6,899 nucleotides of DNA from Candidatus Competibacteraceae bacterium (GCA_020445045.1 JAGRHI010000256.1:1-6899), one strand, 5' to 3'; shown: positions 1 through 5,838, counted from the stretch's first letter. Notes: generated from the letters alone by a model not told the origin. Numbers and translations are program-made.

Positions 1-1700
1 GAATAACCATTGATCCCATCACCCGCATCGAGGGTCATCTGCGGATCGACTGCGAGGTCAACGACGGCAAGGTGAGCAACGCCTGGTCGTCGGGGCAGAT
101 GTGGCGCGGCATCGAGATCATTCTGCAGGGCCGCGACCCGCGCGATGCCTGGCTGTTCACCCAGCGTATCTGCGGCGTTTGCACCACGGTTCACGCCATC
201 GTATCGGTACGCGCGGTCGAGAATGCTCTGGATCTGGACGTGCCGCTCAACGCTCAGTACATCCGCAACATGATTGTCGCCGCGCATGGCATTCACGATC
301 ACATCGTGCATTTTTATCAACTGGCGGCGCTCGACTGGGTCGATATCGTCTCGGCGCTGTCGGCCAGCCCCGAGGGCGCGGCCAAGTTGGGAGCCAGTCT
401 GTCCGACTACCGCCGCAATGGTCTGCCGGAGATCCGCCAGATCCAGGACAAGCTCAAAGCCTTCGTCGGCAGCGGCCAGTTGGGGGTGTTCGCCAGTGGC
501 TACTGGGGTCACCCGGCGATGAAGCTGCCGCCGGAAGTCAATCTGTTGGCGGCGACCCACTACTTGCAGGCGCTGGAGTATCAGCGTATCGCCAATCGCA
601 TTGTCGCCATCCTGGGTTCGAAGACCCCTCACATCCAGAACTTGGCCGTCGGTGGAGTGGCTAACCCGATCAACCCGGACAGCCAATCCACGCTGACTCT
701 GGAACGGCTATTCGCCATCAAGGCGGAGATCGACAAGCTCGGCGAATTCGTCAATCAGGCGATGATTCCCGACGTGGCGGCGGTGGGCGCGTTGTACGCC
801 GACTGGACCCGCCACGGCGCGGGTGTCACCGACTATCTGTCGGTGCCGGATCTGCCGCTGGACACCAAGGGCACGCGGTTCGAACTACCCGGCGGTTATG
901 TTCCCAAAGGCGATGTCGCGGGGTTCAAGGCCATTACCAGCTATCAGGACGCCTACTTCCGCGAGGGGGTCAAGGAGAGCGTCAAGCATGCCTGGTACCG
1001 GTACCAAGGCAACGACGCGGCGCGTCATCCCTACGAGGGTCAGACCCACCCGCATCACACCGCCTTCCAGGACGATGGTAAGTATTCTTGGGTCAAGGCG
1101 CCCACGTTTTACGATCAGCGAGTCCAAGTGGGGCCGTTGGCGAACGTGTTGGCCATGGTCGCCGCTGGCCATGAGCCGACCCAGCGCCATCTCAAGCGCC
1201 TGCTCGACATTGCCGGCGCGGTGGCCGGCTCGCCGATCCCGGTCGAGGCGCTGCACTCGACCATCGGTCGGATCGCCGCCCGGGCGGTGCGTTGCGCGGT
1301 GCTGCTGGAATCGTTGCAAAATCAGTGGCAACTGCTAATCGACAACATCGCCAAGGGGGATTTCACCACCTTCAACCGGCCGGTGTTTCCCAAGGGCGAG
1401 ATTCGCGGTTTCGGTTATCACGAAGCGCCGCGCGGGGTCTTGTCGCACTGGACGGTGATCGAGAACGGCAAGATCAAGAACTATCAGGCGGTGGTGCCCA
1501 GCACCTGGAACGCCGGTCCACGCGACGACGCCGATGCGCTGGGGCCGTATGAGGCATCGCTGATCGATAATCCGGTCGCCGATCCCGAACTGCCTTTGGA
1601 AGTGTTGCGCACAGTGCATTCCTTCGATCCCTGCCTGGCTTGCGCGATCCACTTGACCGACACCCGTCGGCGCTCCACCGTCCAGGTGAAAGCGTTCTGA
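1..1700 (+). CDS. hupL: [NiFe]-hydrogenase large subunit, 5'-truncated
   Basis: This is the catalytic large subunit of a group 1 uptake [NiFe]-hydrogenase, which oxidises H2 and passes electrons to the small subunit and on to the quinone pool. The frame is open from base 3, giving 565 visible residues; by comparison with the family only a few to about 30 N-terminal residues are missing upstream. Visible landmarks (visible numbering) are RIEGH at 8-12, carrying the conserved proton-transfer Glu; the L1 motif RICGVCTTVH with C57, C60 and H64; EAPRG near the C-terminal third, carrying the active-site Arg; and the L2 motif DPCLACAIH with C544, C547 and H550. All four Ni-ligand cysteines are present. 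A 15-residue tail follows the L2 histidine, the usual length removed by the maturation protease encoded next. The stop overlaps the protease start by one base (TGATG). The gene could equally be named hynL: group 1d versus Isp-type 1e cannot be settled without the upstream genes. Confidence 0.97.
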   Translation, partial: ITIDPITRIEGHLRIDCEVNDGKVSNAWSSGQMWRGIEIILQGRDPRDAWLFTQRICGVCTTVHAIVSVRAVENALDLDVPLNAQYIRNMIVAAHGIHDHIVHFYQLAALDWVDIVSALSASPEGAAKLGASLSDYRRNGLPEIRQIQDKLKAFVGSGQLGVFASGYWGHPAMKLPPEVNLLAATHYLQALEYQRIANRIVAILGSKTPHIQNLAVGGVANPINPDSQSTLTLERLFAIKAEIDKLGEFVNQAMIPDVAAVGALYADWTRHGAGVTDYLSVPDLPLDTKGTRFELPGGYVPKGDVAGFKAITSYQDAYFREGVKESVKHAWYRYQGNDAARHPYEGQTHPHHTAFQDDGKYSWVKAPTFYDQRVQVGPLANVLAMVAAGHEPTQRHLKRLLDIAGAVAGSPIPVEALHSTIGRIAARAVRCAVLLESLQNQWQLLIDNIAKGDFTTFNRPVFPKGEIRGFGYHEAPRGVLSHWTVIENGKIKNYQAVVPSTWNAGPRDDADALGPYEASLIDNPVADPELPLEVLRTVHSFDPCLACAIHLTDTRRRSTVQVKAF

Positions 1701-2200
1701 TGAGAATCGTGGTCCTGGGTCTTGGCAACATCCTGCTGCGCGACGAGGGGGTCGGCGTCCGGGTGGTCGAGGCGCTGGCCGCGCGCTACGTCCTGCCGGC
1801 GGGGGTCGAGGTGGTCGATGGCGGCACCACCGGCATGGAGCTGCTGGACACCCTGGCCGGTTGCGATCATCTGCTGGTGTGCGATGCGGTGCAAACCGGC
1901 GCGCCGCCAGCCTCGGTGGTGAAACTGGCCGATGCCGAAGTACCGGCCTTGTTTCAAGCGCGTTTCTCCCCCCATCAGTTGGGTTTGGCGGAGGTGCTGG
2001 CGACCTTGATCCTGATGGAAGAAGCACCGGCCACGATCACTCTGATCGGGGTGGTGCCGGTCGATCTGGAATTAGGGATCGAGCTGTCGCCCGCGGTGAC
2101 GGCCGTGGTGGAACGCGCGGTGGCGTGTCTGGTGGACGCGCTGCGCGGGCTTGGTTTTCCCCTGACGCCGCGCCGTGCCGCGCCAGTCGCGGCGATCTAG
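1700..2200 (+). CDS. hupD: Hydrogenase maturation protease (HupD/HynD/HyaD family)
   Basis: This nickel-dependent endopeptidase (peptidase family M52) removes the C-terminal tail of the large subunit after Ni insertion. The protein is 166 aa, typical for the family. It opens with the family signature VLGLGN at residues 5-10 followed by LLRDEGVG. The Ni-sensing residues known from E. coli HybD have clear equivalents: E16, D62 in the LLVCDAV strand, and H92 in SPHQLGL. The ATG at 1700 is chosen because the homologous sequence begins there (MRIVVLGLGN) and AGGTGA at 1684-1689 gives a Shine-Dalgarno with 10-nt spacing. The frame stays open to a further 20 codons upstream, but that stretch lies inside the large-subunit gene and is unlike the family. 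The TGATG junction with the large-subunit gene points to translational coupling. The last 10 or so residues are Ala/Pro/Arg-rich and probably unstructured. Confidence 0.95.
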   Translation: MRIVVLGLGNILLRDEGVGVRVVEALAARYVLPAGVEVVDGGTTGMELLDTLAGCDHLLVCDAVQTGAPPASVVKLADAEVPALFQARFSPHQLGLAEVLATLILMEEAPATITLIGVVPVDLELGIELSPAVTAVVERAVACLVDALRGLGFPLTPRRAAPVAAI

Positions 2201-2204
2201 ATTC

Positions 2205-2447
2205 ATGTGCATCGCCATTCCCGCCCAAGTCGTCGAAGTCCACGGCGCCAGCGCGGTGGTGGAACGCTACGGCGAACGGCTGGAGGTGAGCTTGCTGCTG
2301 CTTCAGGACGAGGTCGCGGTCGGCGATTTTCTGCTCCTGCAAGCGCGCGCTTTTGCCGTGGAGAAGATCGCGCCCGAGGAAGCGACCGAGATTTACCGTC
2401 TGTTCGATGCGTTCGTCGGCGTGAACGGCGACAACGCGGCGGCATGA
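2205..2447 (+). CDS. hypC: HypC/HupF-family hydrogenase assembly chaperone
   Basis: This small chaperone of [NiFe]-hydrogenase assembly, 80 aa, carries Fe(CN)2CO with HypD and binds the large-subunit precursor. The N-terminus MCIAIPAQVVE matches the family signature MC-(L/I)-(A/G)-(I/V)-P, with the essential Cys at position 2; this fixes the start at 2205 although the frame is open 10 codons further upstream. The rest has the short beta-barrel pattern of HypC (VGDFLLLQARAFAVEKI) and a C-terminal helix with EEATEIYRLFDAF. The gene follows the protease stop by 4 bases. I see no convincing Shine-Dalgarno, so translation probably depends on coupling. The position between the protease and hupK suggests a copy dedicated to this hydrogenase, which in rhizobial nomenclature would be hupF. 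General HypC and dedicated HupF cannot be separated from sequence alone. Confidence 0.93.
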   Translation: MCIAIPAQVVEVHGASAVVERYGERLEVSLLLLQDEVAVGDFLLLQARAFAVEKIAPEEATEIYRLFDAFVGVNGDNAAA

Positions 2448-2516
2448 CGGCAGGGTCGGCCGGCGGCATGTTGCCTGATTCCCGCATTGTCCCGCGGCGA
2501 GGTGGCCAGTCCTGAC

Positions 2517-3728
2517 ATGACGGACGGCGTGGCCGGCGGAGTCGAAGGCGGCCTGAATATCCAAGTCGTGGTGCAAGGCGGCGTGATCACGGCGGTCGAT
2601 CTGCATTCGACCCGGCCGGTGAAGCTGTGCGCCGTGCTGGTGGGGCGCGATGCCGATGCCGCCATGGCGTTGCTGCCGCGCTTGTTCGGTGTGTGCCGCA
2701 TCGCGCAGACCGTTGCCGGTCTTACCGCCGTCGAGGCCGCCCTCGGCATGGTCCCCGCATCTCCGCAACTGGCTGCCCGCCGTTTTCTGGTGGCCGCCGA
2801 ATCCCTCGAACAAACCGCTTGGCGCCTGCTGCTGGATTGGCCGCGCTGCGTCGGCGCGAGTCCCGCCCTCGACACCCTGAAGCGACTGCGGCGACTGTTG
2901 TCCGTCCTGCCGCGCAAGCTATTCCCCGACCTGACTTGGAACTACATCGGTGGCGCGCGGTTACTACCGGCCCGGGTGGATCTTGCCGCGATGCTCGACC
3001 AGCTCCAGCATGAAATCCATCAGGTGATCGGCGGCGACGCAACCCGCAATGGCTGGCCCTTGACCGACCGCCGGAGTTTCGAGCGCTGGTTGCGCCATGG
3101 CTCCACGCCGGCGACGCTGACGTTGCGTTGTCTATACGAACAAGGCTTGGTGGATTTCGGGCGCGGCACGGTGGAGCCGCTGCCGGCGTTCGATCCCGCC
3201 GTACTGGAGCGGCGGATGGCGGCGGCTGACGGTTATACGTTTTGCGCCCGCCCCGATCTGGATGGCGCGGTCCATGAAACCGGGGCCTTGGCCCGGTTGT
3301 GGCGGCATCCGCTGATTGCCGATCTGCGCGCCGACCATGGCAATGGTCTACTCACTCGTTGGGTGGCGCGGTGGGTGGAGATGGATGGGCTACTGGCCGA
3401 ACTCCGGGCACAGTTCATGCTACTGGAAGAGCATCCTGGAACGTCGATGGAGCAGAACGGCGTCGGTACCGGTACCGGTCTCGGTCTGGTGGAAAGCGCG
3501 CGCGGTCGCTTGTGCCATCGGGTGGCGGTGGCGGCGGGACAGGTGACCGATTACAAAATCCTGGCGCCGACCGAATGGAATTTTCATCCAGAAGGACCGC
3601 TGCCGCGCGGTCTGTTGGGCGTGCGGGTCGCTGCAACCGGTGCGCTGTCGGTCCGCCGCGCCGTTACCCTACTGGCGACGGCACTCGATCCCTGCGTTGG
3701 TTTCGATTTGGTCGTCGCTGAATCCTGA
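2517..3728 (+). CDS. hupK: HupK/HoxV-type hydrogenase assembly scaffold (degenerate large-subunit paralogue)
   Basis: HupK/HoxV proteins resemble the hydrogenase large subunit but have lost the active site, and are thought to act with HypC/HupF as a scaffold for the Fe(CN)2CO unit before transfer to the real large subunit. The product is 403 aa from the ATG at 2517. An in-frame TTG at 2487 would add 10 residues; neither start has an ideal Shine-Dalgarno (GAGGTG at 2499-2504 is about 12 nt from the ATG). The L1 equivalent reads RLFGVCRIAQ, keeping only the second cysteine (C60), and the C-terminal L2 equivalent reads DPCVGFDLV, keeping only the first (C393). ESARG replaces EAPRG, so the Arg is retained. 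APTEWNFHPEG aligns with the VPSTWNAGP stretch of the large subunit. The gene lies in the same frame as hypC, 69 bp after its stop. It is the last gene of the hydrogenase operon in this window. Confidence 0.92.
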   Translation: MTDGVAGGVEGGLNIQVVVQGGVITAVDLHSTRPVKLCAVLVGRDADAAMALLPRLFGVCRIAQTVAGLTAVEAALGMVPASPQLAARRFLVAAESLEQTAWRLLLDWPRCVGASPALDTLKRLRRLLSVLPRKLFPDLTWNYIGGARLLPARVDLAAMLDQLQHEIHQVIGGDATRNGWPLTDRRSFERWLRHGSTPATLTLRCLYEQGLVDFGRGTVEPLPAFDPAVLERRMAAADGYTFCARPDLDGAVHETGALARLWRHPLIADLRADHGNGLLTRWVARWVEMDGLLAELRAQFMLLEEHPGTSMEQNGVGTGTGLGLVESARGRLCHRVAVAAGQVTDYKILAPTEWNFHPEGPLPRGLLGVRVAATGALSVRRAVTLLATALDPCVGFDLVVAES

Positions 3729-3756
3729 ACAGCCATGTGATAAAACGCAAAATTTA

Positions 3757-3785
3757 TTGCAATGCAGCATCTGGTTTGTTAGAAT
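3757..3785 (+). promoter_or_regulatory. Strong extended -10 sigma70-type promoter
   Basis: The -35 element TTGCAA (3757-3762) and the -10 element TAGAAT (3780-3785, 5 of 6 consensus bases) are separated by exactly 17 bp. A TG at 3777-3778, one base before the -10, makes an extended -10. An A/T-rich tract at 3741-3756 could act as an UP element. Expected transcription start is near 3792. The promoter lies 29 bp after the hupK stop and points away from it, so it opens a new transcription unit rather than serving the hydrogenase genes. Confidence 0.75.
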
Positions 3786-3791
3786 ACCCCC

Positions 3792-4088
3792 AATTAGGAT
3801 GTGCCATTAAGAAGGAAAGCTGAGTCTCTTGTCAGCAGGAAAGAGAGGTGTTTTCCGCCTGTGGGCAGCTCGATCATGCTCGTTTACAGGATACCGAAGC
3901 GCGAGTCTCCGCACCCCAGGCGGCACGCCAGAAGGCCGGGTCAGCCTTTGCTCGATCATTTTGATCCCGGACGGCAAGCGCACTGTCAGAATACGGAGCC
4001 GCCCGCAAATGCGCTTCTGACATCCAAACAGATGGAGGACGTCGGTGGTCTTTGTCCTGAGGGATAGGGTTTCCATCGCGTGGATATC
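3792..4088 (+). ncRNA. Structured RNA leader or small RNA of unknown family
   Basis: About 290 nt lie between the promoter and the next credible gene, with no convincing coding frame; frames of 60-90 codons exist on both strands but lack Shine-Dalgarno sites and recognisable proteins. Strong inverted repeats are visible. CCGCCTG+GGG (3855-3865, one bulged T) pairs with CCCCAGGCGG (3914-3923), 10 bp. CCGGGTCA (3936-3943) pairs with 3962-3970, 8 bp with one bulge. AGCGCA (3977-3982) pairs with TGCGCT (4010-4015). TGTCAGAA (3984-3991) pairs with TTCTGACA (4015-4022). GATGGA (4031-4036) pairs with TCCATC (4072-4077). By eye I excluded RNase P RNA, tmRNA, 4.5S RNA and the common riboswitch cores (cobalamin, TPP, SAM, c-di-GMP-I). 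It may be a cis-acting leader of the downstream small gene or an independent RNA ending at the 4338 terminator. Confidence 0.5.
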
Positions 4089-4292
4089 ATGAGAAACACC
4101 ATCAGAATAGCGATGTTGGCAATTGTGATTTTGGCTTTATCTCCCGCGCTGGGCTTCTGGATCGTCGGGTTGGTCGGCGCGGCGCTATTCCTGCTCCCCG
4201 TCGGCGCGGCGGTTGCGGTGCTCTTTCCGAAAGAGTGGCGGCATATTGAAGACAGCTTGTTTTCCAGGGCGCATCTATCGCCAAGCGCCTGA
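4089..4292 (+). CDS. Small predicted inner-membrane protein, 67 aa, unknown function
   Basis: I do not recognise this protein. It has a short basic N-terminus (MRNTIRI), then two hydrophobic stretches at about residues 6-25 and 27-47 joined by a Pro/Gly-containing turn (SPALGFW), and a polar tail (FPKEWRHIEDSLFSRAHL) that could lie on the membrane surface. The ATG at 4089 is preferred; an in-frame GTG at 4080 would add three residues. Ribosome binding is weak: only TGGA at 4081-4084, 4 nt before the ATG, and this can be paired with TCCA at 4072-4075. Support for reality comes from its membrane-protein composition and its position between a strong promoter with a long leader and an intrinsic terminator 18 nt after the stop. 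It could be a small regulatory membrane protein of the kind controlled by leader RNAs, but no function is visible. Confidence 0.55.
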   Translation: MRNTIRIAMLAIVILALSPALGFWIVGLVGAALFLLPVGAAVAVLFPKEWRHIEDSLFSRAHLSPSA

Positions 4293-4309
4293 TGTCAGGC
4301 GATTTCGCC
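4286..4309 (+). other. Two overlapping, mutually exclusive hairpins ahead of the terminator
   Basis: CGCCTG (4286-4291) pairs with CAGGCG (4296-4301) across a 4-nt loop, spanning the small gene's stop codon. GGCG (4298-4301) also pairs with CGCC (4306-4309), using the same bases. Both abut the intrinsic terminator. Confidence 0.45.
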
Positions 4310-4338
4310 AAAAAACCCGGGTAAACCGGGTTTTTTTT
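4310..4338 (+). terminator. Intrinsic terminator, potentially bidirectional
   Basis: The stem CCCGG (4316-4320) / CCGGG (4326-4330) has a 5-nt loop. A run of A before it and eight T after it extend the stem by A-T pairs and supply the U tract. The A run would also give a U tract on the opposite strand. It closes the 3757-4338 transcription unit. Confidence 0.9.
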
Positions 4339-4484
4339 CGCCCATGATCGGGATCTCGCGGCCGAGTTGCGGATCATCGCGAATCCCACATGCGAAGCGG
4401 TGGAATCGACTACTATTACCATGACGTGCGCCGCTGGTGATCCTCGGGCGAATAACGGCGGCGGGATGTGAGGAGAGAGGCGAC
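4339..4484 (+). other. Intergenic region upstream of ratA
   Basis: These 146 bp lie between the terminator and ratA. A ratA promoter must lie here if the terminator is efficient. TACTAT at about 4410-4415 could be a -10 element but has no acceptable -35 at 16-18 bp, so I do not call it. The Shine-Dalgarno AGGAG is at 4471-4475. Confidence 0.35.
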
Positions 4485-4955
4485 ATGTTCAAGACAGCGC
4501 ATCGCGAAAGCCGGGTGGTTGCCGTTTCCACCGAGCAGATGTTCGACCTCGTCGCCGATGTGGAGCGCTATCCGGAATTTCTGCCGTTGATGCGGGAGGC
4601 CAGGATCGTCAGCCGCCACGCCAGCGGCTATGAGACGGAACAGGTGCTGATGCTGGGTTTGCTGGCGTATCGGTTTCGTACCCGCACCGAACTGGAACCC
4701 CCCCATGCCATTGCCGTCACTTCGGCCGACCGCAACTTCCGTCGTTTCGATATCCGCTGGTCGTTGGCGCCCGCGACCGAGGGGGGGTGCCGCATCGATT
4801 TTTCGCTCGACTGCGAGGTTCGCTCGCTCTGGTTCAAACCGCTTGGCGATGTGTTGGTGACGCAGATGGCGTTGACCACCGTCAACGCCTTCGCGGCGCG
4901 GGCACGGCGGCTGGAGGCCGGGCAAGCCCTGTCGGTCCAGCGCCCTAGAGGGTGA
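4485..4955 (+). CDS. ratA: RatA/COQ10-like START-domain protein (SRPBCC superfamily)
   Basis: This 156-aa single-domain protein belongs to the family that contains E. coli RatA (reported to inhibit 70S ribosome formation) and COQ10, a ubiquinone-binding chaperone needed for respiration. The family signature MFDLVADVERYPEFLP lies at residues 19-34. The GGCRIDFSLDCEVRS strand region and the long amphipathic C-terminal helix ending in AFAARARRLEAG close the START fold. The ATG at 4485 is chosen because of AGGAG at 4471-4475 (9-nt spacing) and because the extra 16 codons from the GTG at 4437 are unlike the family. The middle (residues about 37-75) looks diverged from typical RatA, so this may be a specialised paralogue. 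It is not next to smpB or ratB here; instead it converges on rquA, and their 3' ends overlap by 11 bp. A quinone-related role is inference from family and neighbours. Confidence 0.85.
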   Translation: MFKTAHRESRVVAVSTEQMFDLVADVERYPEFLPLMREARIVSRHASGYETEQVLMLGLLAYRFRTRTELEPPHAIAVTSADRNFRRFDIRWSLAPATEGGCRIDFSLDCEVRSLWFKPLGDVLVTQMALTTVNAFAARARRLEAGQALSVQRPRG

Positions 4956-5760
4956 TGACCACCTTCTGATACAAGCCGCCGAAAAAAGTTTCCTTCTTGA
5001 CGGTTGCGGCCCGCGCCCGTTCCTCCGGTATCCATTCGGCGATTTCCTTATGCCACAGGTCCATGGCGAAAGGTTCCAGCGTGGTGAGAATGGGCACCAT
5101 GACGTAGCGAAAAGGGTTGCTCAACTGGGGGCGATGGTAGTCGACGAAGATCACCTTGCCGCCCGGTTTGACCACGCGCAAGGCTTGCGCGACGGTTTGG
5201 GCGCGGACCTCTTCCGGTTGTTCGTGCAGCAGGAAGAACAGCACCACGTGATCGTAGCTGGCATCGGCGAAATGCAGGTTGGTCGAGTCCTGGTGGTGCA
5301 GGGCGATGCGTGGAGCGCCGCCGTCCAGCTTGGCCTTTAGATTTTCCAACTGGACGGGCGCCACGTCCACCACATCCAGCCGCGCGGTCGGTGCCAGCCG
5401 TTGGGCCAGCCGCTCGGTGAAATCCCCGTAGACGCAGGCGACCTGCAGGATATTGCCGTCGATGGTGGTGCCCATTTCGTCCAATGCGACATCGCGCAGT
5501 TGGGCGAAGTTGCCCCACAGGATCAAATTGACCAGCCACTGCCGTTCGAATACCCGTACCGCGGCGGGGTGGAGATACGCCCACCAGTAGGTTTGCTGCA
5601 GGTAGGCCGGCAACGGAACCTGCGCCGAGGTGGAAATCTCCTGATCGGACTCCTGGTGATGGGCCGCGTTTTCGGTGTCGGTGGTCGCTGGCTGTAAAAC
5701 CATGCCTTCATCCGATGACCGCAGCCGAACCAGCGCGGCCGTAGCAGGTTGGGAACTCAT
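4945..5760 (-). CDS. rquA: RquA, rhodoquinone biosynthesis enzyme
   Basis: RquA is a methyltransferase-like protein that makes rhodoquinone from ubiquinone by replacing a ring methoxy group with an amino group, in an S-adenosylmethionine-dependent reaction. The 271-aa product shows the family hallmarks: YWWAYLHP at 58-65, ERQWLVNLILWG at 72-83, and VACVYGD at 107-113 where true class I methyltransferases have a glycine-rich SAM motif. It also has VDVAPVQLENL at 131-141, HEQP at 179-182, KPGGK at 198-202 and DYHRP at 207-211. Residues 1-48 form a variable, probably disordered N-terminus; a second in-frame ATG (residue 20) is possible, but GAGGA lies 9 nt before the first ATG and favours it. 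The gene has the same orientation as frdBCD upstream, which encode the expected user of rhodoquinol. Its 3' end overlaps the convergent ratA gene and no terminator is visible between them. Confidence 0.95.
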   Translation of the reverse strand: MSSQPATAALVRLRSSDEGMVLQPATTDTENAAHHQESDQEISTSAQVPLPAYLQQTYWWAYLHPAAVRVFERQWLVNLILWGNFAQLRDVALDEMGTTIDGNILQVACVYGDFTERLAQRLAPTARLDVVDVAPVQLENLKAKLDGGAPRIALHHQDSTNLHFADASYDHVVLFFLLHEQPEEVRAQTVAQALRVVKPGGKVIFVDYHRPQLSNPFRYVMVPILTTLEPFAMDLWHKEIAEWIPEERARAATVKKETFFGGLYQKVVITL

Positions 5761-5808
5761 GGGGAGTTTTCCTCAATGATTGTGGGGTGTACACGCGCTC
5801 GCGCCGGA

Positions 5809-5838
5809 TTTGGCCGGGTTTGGCCAGATTTGGCTGGA
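5809..5838. repeat. Three tandem 10-bp direct repeats upstream of rquA
   Basis: The units are TTTGGCCGGG (5809-5818), TTTGGCCAGA (5819-5828) and TTTGGCTGGA (5829-5838), with core TTTGGC(C/T). A weaker fourth unit may precede them at 5799-5808. The 10-bp period places each core on the same face of the helix, 49-78 bp before the rquA start codon, as expected of cooperative regulator sites. The binding protein, if any, is unknown. Confidence 0.7.

Noticed and set aside
2448..2516. Possible hypC-hupK fusion by stop readthrough, since both genes share a frame with one TGA between them
   Set aside because: Nothing in the context suggests recoding, a normal ATG start exists at 2517, and separate HypC and HupK proteins are the rule.
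3460..3492. Short GGTACC/GGTCTC-type tandem repeat
   Set aside because: It lies inside hupK and encodes the Gly-rich GVGTGTGLGL turn preceding ESARG, aligned with RGFGYHEAPRG of the large subunit; it is ordinary coding sequence.
3801..4076. Reading frames of 60-90 codons on both strands (3801-4067 +, 3829-4020 +, 3807-4076 -)
   Set aside because: They have GTG/TTG or unsupported starts, no Shine-Dalgarno site, no recognisable domain and low-complexity basic composition. The region is dominated by inverted repeats, so a structured RNA is the simpler reading.
3792..4088. Known RNAs: 6S, RNase P, tmRNA, 4.5S, and cobalamin, TPP, SAM or c-di-GMP riboswitches
   Set aside because: None of the invariant core sequences I know for these families appears. 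A GCATGCTCGG-like stretch reminiscent of 6S RNA (near 3875) is isolated and lacks the matching opposite strand.
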